Shown here piece after piece: positions 1 to 7,133 of a DNA stretch of 37,056 nt. Location of the stretch: assembly GCA_019241305.1 (NCBI GenBank), contig JAFAXE010000128.1, positions 1 to 37,056 of the forward strand, read 5' to 3'. A model generated the notes under the pieces. That model had not been told where the DNA came from and did not search any database. It saw only the letters and a program-made list of their open reading frames with translations. This stretch comes from Vulcanimicrobiota bacterium. GTDB taxonomy: Bacteria > Vulcanimicrobiota > Vulcanimicrobiia > Vulcanimicrobiales > Vulcanimicrobiaceae. The first letter of the stretch is position 1. Every line of letters starts with the position of its first letter. The position numbers were made by a program, and so were the translations under genes.

Positions 1-485
1 TGTCTGCAGACGGCCCGGATTTCGTAGCTCGTAACGATTTCCGTGCCCTCCGCCGGTTGACGGTTGATGCGCTGCACGATCGGACGCAGAATGACGTTGG
101 CGCCAAGCACCGCCGCGGCGCCGATCGTCGCCTGGAGCATGAAACCGAAACCGACCAGCGCGCCTACCGCCGCGGTGCACCAGAGGGTGGCTGCCGTGTT
201 GAGCCCGCTCACGCTGAGCCGTTCCTTGAAGATCACGCCTCCGGCAAGGAAGCCGATTCCCGAGACGACGTATGCGGCGATTTGCGTCGCGTTTGCGCCG
301 TCTCGGACGAGCGGCGTGATCAAGATGAACAGACACGTCCCCGTCGCAACGAGTGCATTCGTGCGGAGCCCCGCCATGCGCTGGCGCCATTGGCGTTCGA
401 CCCCGATTGCCGAGCCCAGCAGCAGCGCGATCGAGACGCGCAGCGCGAACTCCGAGAGCGTTACAGCACCGGCTCCGCTGTTCAT
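1..485 (-). CDS. mgtC: MgtC/SapB family inner-membrane protein (3' end outside window)
   Basis: Reading the minus strand from an ATG at 485 gives 161 codons open to the window edge. The translation begins MNSGAGAVTLSEFALRVSIA and contains the MgtC/SapB hallmarks GSAIGVERQWRQRMAGLRTN and IGFLAGGVIFKE, followed by hydrophobic helices. These are the conserved N-terminal membrane domain of the family. A good ribosome site (GGAGGG, 6-7 bases upstream) supports the start. MgtC proteins are linked to growth at low magnesium, acid or phosphate stress, and in enteric bacteria to inhibition of the F-type ATPase; the exact role here is inferred. The gene lies 60 bases downstream of the tmRNA gene on the same strand, with a hairpin between them. 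The C-terminal end, including any ACT-like domain, is not visible. Confidence 0.9.
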   Translation of the reverse strand, partial: MNSGAGAVTLSEFALRVSIALLLGSAIGVERQWRQRMAGLRTNALVATGTCLFILITPLVRDGANATQIAAYVVSGIGFLAGGVIFKERLSVSGLNTAATLWCTAAVGALVGFGFMLQATIGAAAVLGANVILRPIVQRINRQPAEGTEIVTSYEIRAVCR

Positions 486-508
486 TCGGGCCCTCCGCTT
501 ACACGCGA

Positions 509-539
509 AGACGGCGCTGCCTTCATCGGCGCGCCGTCT
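509..539 (-). terminator. Hairpin after tmRNA, probable terminator
   Basis: A perfect 9-bp stem (AGACGGCGC at 509-517 pairing with GCGCCGTCT at 531-539, 13-base loop) starts 7 bases after the tmRNA CCA end and precedes the mgtC start. There is no strong T tract on the minus strand, so termination may be partial and allow read-through into mgtC. It could instead be part of the mgtC leader. Confidence 0.5.
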
Positions 540-545
540 ACACTG

Positions 546-898
546 TGGTGGAGCTGCCGGGGAACCGCCCCCCGGGTCCGAAAAGCCGGACCAACGCTTT
601 CTCCAGGCTCAGTTTCGATTTTGTCTTAGACGCTCGTGCTTCTCGAAACCGGAATCACGTGCGCCGCAGTCTCAAAAGTTTCGGACGGTTCCCGAGACGA
701 TTTCCCCGTCCTAGCCGGACTTGTTGACGGATGGCGAGGCGGCTCCGGCGACTCCTCGCGTACCGTGACTAGCCTAGATTAGGCAGCCAGTGCGTAGTTG
801 GTGTTCGCGTGTATAACGCTTGCGATCGTTTTAGGAGGGCTCGCAACTCCGCCTGCTTACGCTGACCGCGGATCGATTCGTCGAACCTGCTCAGCCCC
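546..898 (-). ncRNA. ssrA: Transfer-messenger RNA (tmRNA), one-piece
   Basis: tmRNA with SmpB rescues ribosomes stalled on broken mRNAs and tags the nascent protein for proteolysis. On the minus strand the 5' end GGGGCTGAGCAGGTTCGACG carries the tmRNA-type D-region. It pairs with the 3' end CAGCTCC-ACCA in a 7-bp acceptor stem with a G-U wobble at the third pair, the alanine identity element. CCA is encoded. Upstream of the T arm is the familiar TTTTCGGAC. The tag reading frame (808-779) is GCG AAC ACC AAC TAC GCA CTG GCT GCC TAA, giving ANTNYALAA; its stop lies in a small hairpin (GCCTA/TAGGC), as in helix 5 of other tmRNAs. Total length 353 nt is typical. Odd: the T-arm loop reads about GGCGGTT instead of the usual TTCRANN. 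Confidence 0.93.
779..808 (-). other. tmRNA tag-peptide reading frame (ANTNYALAA)
   Basis: Ten codons including TAA inside the tmRNA. The encoded tag ends in ALAA, the degron that ClpXP-type proteases recognise on tmRNA-tagged proteins. The resume codon is taken as GCG at 808-806 by analogy with the usual alanine resume codon; the codon before it reads CAC. Confidence 0.85.
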
Positions 899-905
899 GC
901 GAGTC

Positions 906-935
906 TCCGGGCCTTGCCCGGCACCGTAGTATAAC
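906..935 (-). promoter_or_regulatory. Extended -10 promoter and leader hairpin of tmRNA
   Basis: On the minus strand TGTTATACT (TATACT at 933-928 with an upstream TG) is a good extended -10 element about 30 bases before the mature tmRNA 5' end. A short hairpin (CCGGGC-AAG-GCCCGG) sits between it and the mature end and would be in the precursor removed by RNase P. No clear -35 is seen. The plus strand also reads TATAAC at 930-935, so a divergent promoter for the antiporter may overlap. Confidence 0.5.
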
Positions 936-1040
936 ACGTTCTCGAAGGCGGCGGGTTTCCGTCCTGCTGCGACCGTGCAACCAACCGAGCGGTGCGCGTG
1001 GTCCAGGTCGCAACGGCCCCTCATCCCCGGATTCTCCTAC

Positions 1041-2606
1041 GTGCAGCCACCGTTTTTGATCTTCGGTCTCTTGATTGTGACCGTGGCCTTCGCGATCGTC
1101 GCGAAGCGTCTGCGCCTACCCTATCCCATCGTCTTCGTGATCGGCGGCGCGCTGCTCGCCTTCATCCCGGGGCTACCGGAGATTACGGTGCGGCCCGACC
1201 TCATCTTCCTGGTGGTGCTGCCGCCATTGCTCTATGCCGGGGGGTGGACGACCGACTGGCGCACGTTCAAGCAAAACCGGCGACCCATCGCGTTACTCGC
1301 CATCGGGCTCGTCCTCGTCACGACCGTTGTGGTCGCAGTCTGCGCGCGCGGCATGACGCCGGAACTTGGATGGGCGAGTGCGTTTGCACTTGGAGCCATC
1401 GTTTCACCGCCCGATGCAGTCGCTGCAGAGGCGGTGTTCGAGCGCTTCGACATACCGCGGCGGATCATAGCGATTTTGAGCGGTGAAGGTCTCGTTAACG
1501 ATGCGACGGCACTCGTCGTATACCGGTTTGCCGTAGCGGCGGCGGTCACGGGAACGTTCTCGCTGCTGTGGGCAACGGTAGACTTCGTCGCGGTCGCCAT
1601 CGGTGGTATCGCCATCGGCCTCGCCGTCGCGGCGGGTATCGTGACGATCGGCAAGCTGCTCGACCGCAGCGGTCTCGAGGATTCGCTGCTCGATAACCTC
1701 ACGCTCTTTATTGCGCCGTATGCCGCGTACTTTTCCGCCGATGGTCTTCACGTTTCCGGCGTGCTATCCGCGGTGACGGCCGGCATCTACGTGAGTCGCA
1801 AATCCTCCGAGATTTACGCGCCCGCGACGCGCCTCACCGCCTGGGCTATCTGGAGCGTCCTCATTTTCTTACTCAACGCACTGGTTTTTTTACTGATTGG
1901 GCTACAGCTCCGACAAATCGTGCGCGACCCATCGTTCGCGGCACACTACCTGTGGGCGGGCGTCGCGATCAGTGCGGTCACGATTGCCGTACGCCTTGTT
2001 TGGGTTCCGCTCGCGACCTACGCGCCGCGCTTGCTATCGCGGAACCTTCGCCGGCGTGATCCCGTGCGCTGGCAGTACGTTTCCGTCATCGCGTGGTCGG
2101 GGATGCGCGGCATCGTCTCGCTCGCCGCAGCGTTAGCACTCCCCTTGGGCATATCCGGCCGGAATGAAATCGTCTTCATCACGTTCTGCGTCATCTTCGC
2201 AACGCTCGTCTTTCAGGGACTTTCTCTCGTGCCGATCGTGCGCTGGCTCGGCGTCGATGGTGCAGAGGACTTGAAAGAACGGGAGACGGAGGTTCGCGTG
2301 GCGGCGCTGCGAGCCGGCATTTCGCATCTGCGGCGACTGGAGCGTGACTTTCAGTCGAGTGAAGAACAGCAAGTCCAAGGACGGATCATTGCCGAGTACG
2401 ACTACCGCATTCAACATCTCGAACGGCATGGGGACGGCGCGGCCGAAATGGGGGCTGAAGTCGATATCGACCACCGCCTCGAGCACGAGGCGCTGAAGGC
2501 AGAACGGGTGGAGATCATGCGCCTGCGAGAAGCGGGGGAGATTCCCGACGAAATCTTTCGCACGATCCAATACGATTTGGACTTAGCAGACTCGCGGATT
2601 CGCTAA
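1041..2606 (+). CDS. Na+/H+ antiporter, CPA1 (NhaP-like) family
   Basis: A 521-residue integral membrane protein that exchanges cytoplasmic Na+ (or K+) for protons. About 12 hydrophobic segments fill residues 5-410. The transport core is recognisable from GAIVSPPDAVAA (the S/TDPVA-type unwound helix motif of CPA1) and GEGLVNDATALVVY, whose Asn-Asp pair is the ion-binding ND motif of electroneutral CPA1 exchangers. SGMRGIVSLAAALALP is the conserved late-helix motif. The last 110 residues are a charged cytoplasmic tail rich in Arg/Glu (MRLREAGEIPDEIFRTIQYD), as in bacterial NhaP/YjcE proteins. I chose the GTG at 1041 because it places the first helix directly at the N-terminus; an upstream in-frame ATG at 975 would add 22 unlikely residues. 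No clear Shine-Dalgarno is visible. Transcribed divergently from the tmRNA. Confidence 0.92.
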   Translation: MQPPFLIFGLLIVTVAFAIVAKRLRLPYPIVFVIGGALLAFIPGLPEITVRPDLIFLVVLPPLLYAGGWTTDWRTFKQNRRPIALLAIGLVLVTTVVVAVCARGMTPELGWASAFALGAIVSPPDAVAAEAVFERFDIPRRIIAILSGEGLVNDATALVVYRFAVAAAVTGTFSLLWATVDFVAVAIGGIAIGLAVAAGIVTIGKLLDRSGLEDSLLDNLTLFIAPYAAYFSADGLHVSGVLSAVTAGIYVSRKSSEIYAPATRLTAWAIWSVLIFLLNALVFLLIGLQLRQIVRDPSFAAHYLWAGVAISAVTIAVRLVWVPLATYAPRLLSRNLRRRDPVRWQYVSVIAWSGMRGIVSLAAALALPLGISGRNEIVFITFCVIFATLVFQGLSLVPIVRWLGVDGAEDLKERETEVRVAALRAGISHLRRLERDFQSSEEQQVQGRIIAEYDYRIQHLERHGDGAAEMGAEVDIDHRLEHEALKAERVEIMRLREAGEIPDEIFRTIQYDLDLADSRIR

Positions 2607-2626
2607 CGAGCGGAGTCGGAGGACGC

Positions 2627-3274
2627 TTAGTCGTGGGCGATGTGGCCGATGCCGCCGATTTCCTGATGGACGATACGCGGTGAACCAAGGTACGTCACCG
2701 AGCCGACACCGTTCACGGATACGTCCAGCGTACTCGCCGGCCCGACGCGCGCATTTCCCACGCCGCTGAGGCGTACCACGGCATCGCGGCTTTGGAGGCG
2801 GCGCAGATCGGCATTGCCGACGCCGCTCGAATCGAGCGAAAGACGTCCGATGTTTCCTGAGGCCGAAACGTCCCCGGCACCGGAGATCGAGATGTCGAGC
2901 GCAGGCCCGTGCACGCCGCTGATCGTCGCCGTGGAGCTGCCCTGAATGTCCAGGCCGCTGAGGGACGGCGCGGTGATGATGATCCGGGCAATCTTCTCTG
3001 TGCGGTATTGCTTCTTTTCAGAAACCGTCAATGTGCCGCCGGATGACGTCGTTTCGATGACCTCCTGAATGTTCGGCTGCGCTTCGACCTTCACCGAGAC
3101 AGGGATGCCGACCGCAATTTGCAGGTGGGAGGCGCCCTTCGTCAGGATGCGGTCGAACGATGCGACTTGTCGAGTCTGCGTAACGACGTCTCCTGTACCG
3201 ACCACGCGGTCGCCCAGATCGATGCAGCCGCTCACAACCGTGGCGAGCAGCGCGAGCAGAACCATGCGTTTCAC
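2627..3274 (-). CDS. DUF2807 (GIN-domain) lipoprotein
   Basis: 215 residues. The start is GTG at 3274, giving MKRMVLLALLATVVSGC: a lipoprotein signal with lipobox VVSGC, so the mature protein should be anchored by its cysteine at residue 17. The rest is a right-handed beta-helix-like DUF2807/GIN-domain sequence: short repeating strands such as LDISISGAGDVSASGNI and VRLSGVGNARVG rich in Gly, Ser and Val, beginning with VVGTGDVVTQTRQVASFDRI. Such proteins are called putative adhesins or auto-transporter head domains, and no enzymatic role is known. It starts 16 bases after the stop of a paralogous gene and is clearly a tandem duplicate of it. Convergent with the antiporter, 20 bases apart. Confidence 0.85.
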   Translation of the reverse strand: MKRMVLLALLATVVSGCIDLGDRVVGTGDVVTQTRQVASFDRILTKGASHLQIAVGIPVSVKVEAQPNIQEVIETTSSGGTLTVSEKKQYRTEKIARIIITAPSLSGLDIQGSSTATISGVHGPALDISISGAGDVSASGNIGRLSLDSSGVGNADLRRLQSRDAVVRLSGVGNARVGPASTLDVSVNGVGSVTYLGSPRIVHQEIGGIGHIAHD

Positions 3275-3290
3275 AGCATGCAAGCCTTCG

Positions 3291-3971
3291 TCAGTCGGCG
3301 GCAACACTCCCGGACCCGCGCACCGACTGGTGAATGATGCGGGGCGAGCCCGTATAACGGATGTCTCCACTGCCAGAAACTTCAACATCGAGTGTGGCGG
3401 CGACGTTGAGCTTCGCGTCACCACTACCGCGCACGCGCACGACCGCGTCGCGCACAGCTAACCCTTGTAGGAACGCATCCCCCGAGCCCGAGCAGGAGTA
3501 CGTGAGCCGCTCGACGTTCCCCGAGGCTCGCACGTCGCCGGAACCATGGATCGCGATGTCGAGATTCGGGCCGCGCATCCCCACGAGCGTGATGTCGGAA
3601 CTGCCGCTCGTCCGGACGCTATCCAACTGCGGTATCGTGACGAAAAGGATGGGGCTCTTGGTACTCGTGTACGAGTGCTGGCTCGTCACCACGAGCGTTC
3701 CATCTTCCACCTTCGTCTCGATGAGATCGGCGATGTTCGGTTGGGCCTCAAGAACGACTGACTGCGGGTTTCCGATGGTTACGTGCACGTCGGTGCTGCC
3801 ATGAACCGAGATTGCTCGAAACGCCCCGAGGACGCGCTCCGAGCGAACGACCGCCCCGGTTCCAACGACGCGGCTGAACCAGAACGCGTTCGCGGACGAA
3901 GAACCGAGGACCACGATCCCCCAGCCGACGACGGCCAGCATGGCGACGAGGACCGAGGTGACGAACCGCAT
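3291..3971 (-). CDS. DUF2807 (GIN-domain) secreted protein, paralogue of the next gene
   Basis: 226 residues starting at ATG 3971, preceded by an excellent AAGGAGG 9 bases upstream. Residues 1-29 are a Sec signal peptide (hydrophobic core VLVAMLAVVGWGIVVLG, probable cleavage after SSANA). There is no lipobox cysteine, so unlike its downstream paralogue it is probably released or held otherwise. The mature part shows the same beta-helix pattern: VVGTGAVVRSERVLGAFRAI, then LDIAIHGSGDVRASGNV and VVRVRGSGDAKLNVAATLDV. Function unknown; DUF2807/DUF4097-type proteins often accompany envelope-stress membrane proteins. A YvlD-like gene lies 85 bases upstream on the same strand, consistent with an envelope-related group. 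A GTG one codon upstream of the ATG is an alternative start. Confidence 0.87.
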   Translation of the reverse strand: MRFVTSVLVAMLAVVGWGIVVLGSSSANAFWFSRVVGTGAVVRSERVLGAFRAISVHGSTDVHVTIGNPQSVVLEAQPNIADLIETKVEDGTLVVTSQHSYTSTKSPILFVTIPQLDSVRTSGSSDITLVGMRGPNLDIAIHGSGDVRASGNVERLTYSCSGSGDAFLQGLAVRDAVVRVRGSGDAKLNVAATLDVEVSGSGDIRYTGSPRIIHQSVRGSGSVAAD

Positions 3972-4031
3972 CACGACACTCCTCCTTCTCAAACCCAGGG
4001 CAGGTACGCCCCAGCCAGGAGCATGTTTCAT

Positions 4032-4061
4032 CGTAGCGGGCTGCTTGGCATATCCGCTACG
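4032..4061 (-). terminator. Hairpin at the end of the yvlD-like gene
   Basis: An 8-bp stem, CGTAGCGG at 4032-4039 with CCGCTACG at 4054-4061, overlaps the stop codon of the YvlD-like gene and lies before the DUF2807 genes. There is no T run, so this may be an attenuator or mRNA-stabilising hairpin rather than a full terminator. Confidence 0.4.
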
Positions 4062-4407
4062 CCGCTTCGGCTTCACGCACGAGGAACGACAGGAGCATCG
4101 AAACGATCGCGAGGATGATCGCGCCGATGAACGCCGGGCCGAAACCGTTCACCACGAGGCCGATGTGCCATGAGCCGACCCACCAAAACAACAGCGCGTT
4201 GATCACGAGCGTGAACAGTCCGAGCGTGACGATCTGAAGGGGAAGCGTGATGATGAAGAGCAGCGGCCGAAGGATGGCGTTGACGATGCCGAGCACGAGC
4301 GCCGCGATGACTGCGCCGCCGAACGAGGTGACGTGCACGCCGGGAACGATGTAGGCGACGACGAGAAGCGCCACCGCGTTGAGGATAAGCCTGATGAGAA
4401 AGTTCAC
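4057..4407 (-). CDS. Phage holin family 4 / YvlD-like membrane protein
   Basis: 116 residues, four predicted membrane helices (about 4-22, 28-48, 54-76, 90-112) with the family hallmarks GGAVIAALVLGIVNAILRPL and ITLPLQIVTLGLFTLVINAL. This is PF04020, called 'phage holin family 4' but in most bacteria an ordinary chromosomal membrane protein (YvlD in Bacillus subtilis, in an operon with an adhesin-like YvlB). The GTG start at 4407 overlaps the uvrC stop as GTGA, and GGGAGG lies about 8 bases upstream inside uvrC, so the two are translationally coupled. No phage gene is nearby, so I do not regard it as a prophage holin. The role is probably envelope-related, by analogy with the B. subtilis operon. 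Confidence 0.88.
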   Translation of the reverse strand: MNFLIRLILNAVALLVVAYIVPGVHVTSFGGAVIAALVLGIVNAILRPLLFIITLPLQIVTLGLFTLVINALLFWWVGSWHIGLVVNGFGPAFIGAIILAIVSMLLSFLVREAEAA

Positions 4408-6464
4408 GAAGGCGGTCCTCCCAAGAGTGTGTTTTTAATTGAAGCGGCAAGCGCCGGCGTCATTCCTTTTACGGCGGCAATTTCATCCACACTGGCTTTG
4501 CGTAGCGCGCTGAGCGAGCCGAAGGCATTCAAAAGACGCCGCTTGCGGACCGGTCCCACGCCGGCGAAGGCATCGAGAGCCGAGCGCGTCATCGCTTTAC
4601 CCCTCCGCTTGCGATGATACTCCACCGCGAAACGATGCGCTTCATCGCGGATCCGCATCACCAAATGTAACGCCGCGGAATTCGGAGGAAGCACGATCGG
4701 CTCGGACTGTCCCGGCACGTATAACCATTCATGCTCTTTGGCCAGTCCGGCGACGGGAATGCCCCAAAGGTCCATTTCTTCGAGCACCTCGGCGACCGCG
4801 TTCAACTGCCCTTTTCCGCCGTCGATGAGCAAGAGATCGGGACGGCGATGGAAGCGCTCTTTCCGCTGCACTGCGCGTTCGACCGAGCGTTCTTTGGCCG
4901 CCACCGAGGCGCTATCGGTCTCGCCCGGCGCGTTCGTATCCGCTCGCAGGTACCGCAAGCGCCGGCGCAGCGTCTCTTGCATCATCGCAAAGTCATTCGC
5001 GCCGCTGTCGTACCGGATGCGAAAGCGTCGATAATCGCTCTTCTTTGCGCGCCCTTCGACGAAGACGACCATCGAGGCAACCGGGTTCGTCCCTTGGATA
5101 TTCGAGATGTCGTAGCACTCGATGCGGTGCGGCGGCTCCGGCAAATCCAAGGCCGTCGCGAGTTCCGTCAAGGAGCGGGCTGATGCGGTTTCCTGCAGCT
5201 CCTGGTGCGCAAGGAATGCTTTGAGATTTTGCTCGGCATTCTCGTGTACGAGACGCATATAATCGGCGCGCACCCCGCGCTGGGCGCGCAGGACGCGTAC
5301 CCGTTGGCCTTTCAGCTCGCCCAGCCACGCCTCGATGACCGAGAGGTCGGTCGGCACCGTTTCGACGAGGACTTCTTTCGGAACGGTCGTTTGCGCGGGC
5401 GTTCGCCGAGCCCGAAAGAGACGCGCACGCTCCGTCACTGCGACCGGTACCTCGTTGGCCAGCGATTCACGAAGCGCGAGTGGCGAGAAACCGCTGCCGC
5501 CCGAAACCACCATCCCCGCACGTGCCGTATAAAACTGTTTGAGAAACTCCGAAAGGATTTCCGCCTCAGAGCGCTCGGAGACGCCTTCGACGATGAAGTG
5601 CTCTTGTGCGATGAGCTTTCCGCCGCGGACCAAAAAGACTTGAGCGCAGGCTTGACCTTGCGCGCTCGCCAGCGCGATGAGGTCCATGTCGACGCGGGTA
5701 CCCCAGACCATCTTCTGGCCTTCGGTCACTCGGCGTACCTGCACGATCCGATCGCGCAAGCGCGCTGCTGCTTCGTAGTTCATGCGGTTTGCCGCCTGGG
5801 CCATTTCTGCCTGGAGGCGCTCTAAGAGCCGGTCCTGCCGTCCTTCCAAGAACAGCACGACCTCGTCAACGAGTGCGTCGTACTCAGGTTCGCTCTGGTA
5901 ACCGACGCACGGCGCGAGGCAGCGTTTGATGTGATACTGCAGGCAGGGGCGATGCCGCTTACCGTCGATCGGTTCGCGACACGTCCGGAGCGGGAAAACG
6001 ATGCGGATCAGGTTGATAAGTTCGCGTAAGCCGTGCGCGTTCGTATACGGACCGAAATACCGCGCACCGTCGTCCTTGACGACACGCGTAAAAAGAACAC
6101 GCGAAAACGGCTCGTTCGTTACTTTGAGGTACGGATAGCGCTTGTCGTCGCGCAGCCTAACGTTAAACGGGGGCTGATGCCGTTTGATGAGATTCGACTC
6201 GAGGATCAGCGCCTCGACTTCGTTGTGAACGACGACCGTGCGAACGTCCACCACGCGCTCCACCAGGCGCTGCGTCCGTTCGGGATGCGCAGCGCTGTCC
6301 TGGAAGTAAGAACGCACGCGATTTCGCAGGGAGACCGCTTTGCCGATGTAGAGAATGCGGCCGTTCTCCCCAAGCATCGTGTAGACGCCGGGGGCATCCG
6401 GAATCTGGGCGAGCCGCTCCGCGAGCTTCAAATCCGAGCCGCGCAGCGCGCCGGTGACGGTCAC
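4404..6464 (-). CDS. uvrC: Excinuclease ABC subunit C
   Basis: 686 residues. UvrC makes the two incisions flanking DNA lesions once UvrB is loaded by UvrA. Domains in order: GIY-YIG nuclease (residues ~22-102; GVYTMLGENGRILYIGKAVS) for the 3' cut; a cysteine-rich patch (CREPIDGKRHRPCLQYHIKR); a UVR helical hairpin that binds UvrB (~205-240, NRMNYEAAARLRDRI); the RNase-H-like endonuclease domain (IECYDISNIQGTNPVASMVV, LLIDGGKGQL) for the 5' cut; and a tandem helix-hairpin-helix end (AFAGVGPVRKRRLLNAFG). Length is slightly above the usual ~610, mainly because of an Arg/Glu-rich stretch after DTNAPGETDS. Start GTG at 6464 lacks an obvious Shine-Dalgarno. It lies 51 bases after a DedA gene on the same strand, with a hairpin between. 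Confidence 0.97.
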   Translation of the reverse strand: MTVTGALRGSDLKLAERLAQIPDAPGVYTMLGENGRILYIGKAVSLRNRVRSYFQDSAAHPERTQRLVERVVDVRTVVVHNEVEALILESNLIKRHQPPFNVRLRDDKRYPYLKVTNEPFSRVLFTRVVKDDGARYFGPYTNAHGLRELINLIRIVFPLRTCREPIDGKRHRPCLQYHIKRCLAPCVGYQSEPEYDALVDEVVLFLEGRQDRLLERLQAEMAQAANRMNYEAAARLRDRIVQVRRVTEGQKMVWGTRVDMDLIALASAQGQACAQVFLVRGGKLIAQEHFIVEGVSERSEAEILSEFLKQFYTARAGMVVSGGSGFSPLALRESLANEVPVAVTERARLFRARRTPAQTTVPKEVLVETVPTDLSVIEAWLGELKGQRVRVLRAQRGVRADYMRLVHENAEQNLKAFLAHQELQETASARSLTELATALDLPEPPHRIECYDISNIQGTNPVASMVVFVEGRAKKSDYRRFRIRYDSGANDFAMMQETLRRRLRYLRADTNAPGETDSASVAAKERSVERAVQRKERFHRRPDLLLIDGGKGQLNAVAEVLEEMDLWGIPVAGLAKEHEWLYVPGQSEPIVLPPNSAALHLVMRIRDEAHRFAVEYHRKRRGKAMTRSALDAFAGVGPVRKRRLLNAFGSLSALRKASVDEIAAVKGMTPALAASIKNTLLGGPPS

Positions 6465-6480
6465 GCTAACATAACCCGCA

Positions 6481-6520
6481 AGCGCCTTGCGGCGCTGCAG
6501 CTAGCTGGCCTCCAGCTAGC
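6481..6520 (-). terminator. Tandem hairpins between dedA and uvrC
   Basis: A perfect 9-bp stem with a 3-base loop (GCTAGCTGG at 6500-6508, CCAGCTAGC at 6512-6520) overlaps the DedA stop codon. A second perfect 6-bp stem (6481-6486 with 6491-6496, loop TTGC) follows. No T tract, so rho-independent termination would be weak. Either a terminator of dedA or a processing or stability element before uvrC. Confidence 0.5.
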
Positions 6521-7133
6521 CCGATGCTGCCCCCTTGCGCTCGGTTCGCCGGCGCACAGCGAGATAGACCACGACGATCACGGCGATGGCCAGAACCAGC
6601 AGCGCTGCGGAGCGAATCCACGGGAGCGCCTCGTTCAAATGGTTGCCGAGCGTATATCCGAGTGCGACCAGTCCAAAACAAAAGAGTGCTGAACCTGCCA
6701 AGGTGTAGAGAATGAAGCGGCCCAATTCCATTCGCGAAATGCCCGCGGGGAGTCCGGCGACACCTCGGATGAACGGAATGAATCGACAGAGGAAGACGGT
6801 CCCGTTGCCGTAACGCTCGTAAAAACTGTGGGCGATGTCGAGTTTGTGTAGCGAAAGCCCGACGAGACGTCCCCAGCGCGCGACGAAGGGTCGACCTCCC
6901 CAAAACCCTACCGCATACAAAATCAATTGGCCGGCAAGTTCACCGCAAAGAACGATGAGCGTCGCAAGCCACAAGCTCGAAAGATGTCCTTTGGCGACGA
7001 GGGCGCCGGCGGCGGGGATGACGATCTCGGCACCGATGGGCACGCCGATATTCCCCAGCGCCAAGACCACGAAGAGTGCAACGTACCCTTCACGGTCGAT
7101 GAACTGCAGCAACGAATGTGCGAGGTGTTCCAT
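6516..7133 (-). CDS. DedA family membrane protein
   Basis: 205 residues. The DedA/SNARE-associated (VTT) fold is shown by an N-terminal amphipathic stretch, re-entrant hydrophobic segments with GNIGVPIGAEIVIPAAGALV (the conserved E plus PGE/PxP region), and the signature ERYGNGTVFLCRFIPFIRGV, whose Arg residues are essential in characterised DedA proteins, followed by AGLPAGISRM and C-terminal helices. DedA proteins help maintain the proton motive force and are implicated in recycling undecaprenyl-phosphate or other lipid carriers; which substrate applies here cannot be told. The ATG at 7133 directly abuts the stop codon of the small Clp-N protein gene, so the two are likely co-transcribed. 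Confidence 0.92.
   Translation of the reverse strand: MEHLAHSLLQFIDREGYVALFVVLALGNIGVPIGAEIVIPAAGALVAKGHLSSLWLATLIVLCGELAGQLILYAVGFWGGRPFVARWGRLVGLSLHKLDIAHSFYERYGNGTVFLCRFIPFIRGVAGLPAGISRMELGRFILYTLAGSALFCFGLVALGYTLGNHLNEALPWIRSAALLVLAIAVIVVVYLAVRRRTERKGAASG

Noticed and set aside
480-600. Cobalamin, c-di-AMP or M-box riboswitch upstream of mgtC
   Set aside because: A stretch resembling pieces of the cobalamin and ydaO motifs was considered, but the sequence is fully explained as the 3' end of tmRNA (acceptor stem, CCA, T arm).
57-727. Open plus-strand frames over the first 730 bases
   Set aside because: They are shadows of the minus-strand mgtC gene and the tmRNA; translations are Arg/Pro-rich and unlike any protein.
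769-984. 71-codon minus-strand frame
   Set aside because: It lies inside the tmRNA and its upstream region; only the short tag frame 808-779 is translated, in the tmRNA mode, and it uses the same frame's end by coincidence of the TAA.
4057-4407. Prophage holin
   Set aside because: The family name suggests it, but no other phage gene is present and the gene is coupled to uvrC, as in the chromosomal YvlD-type proteins.
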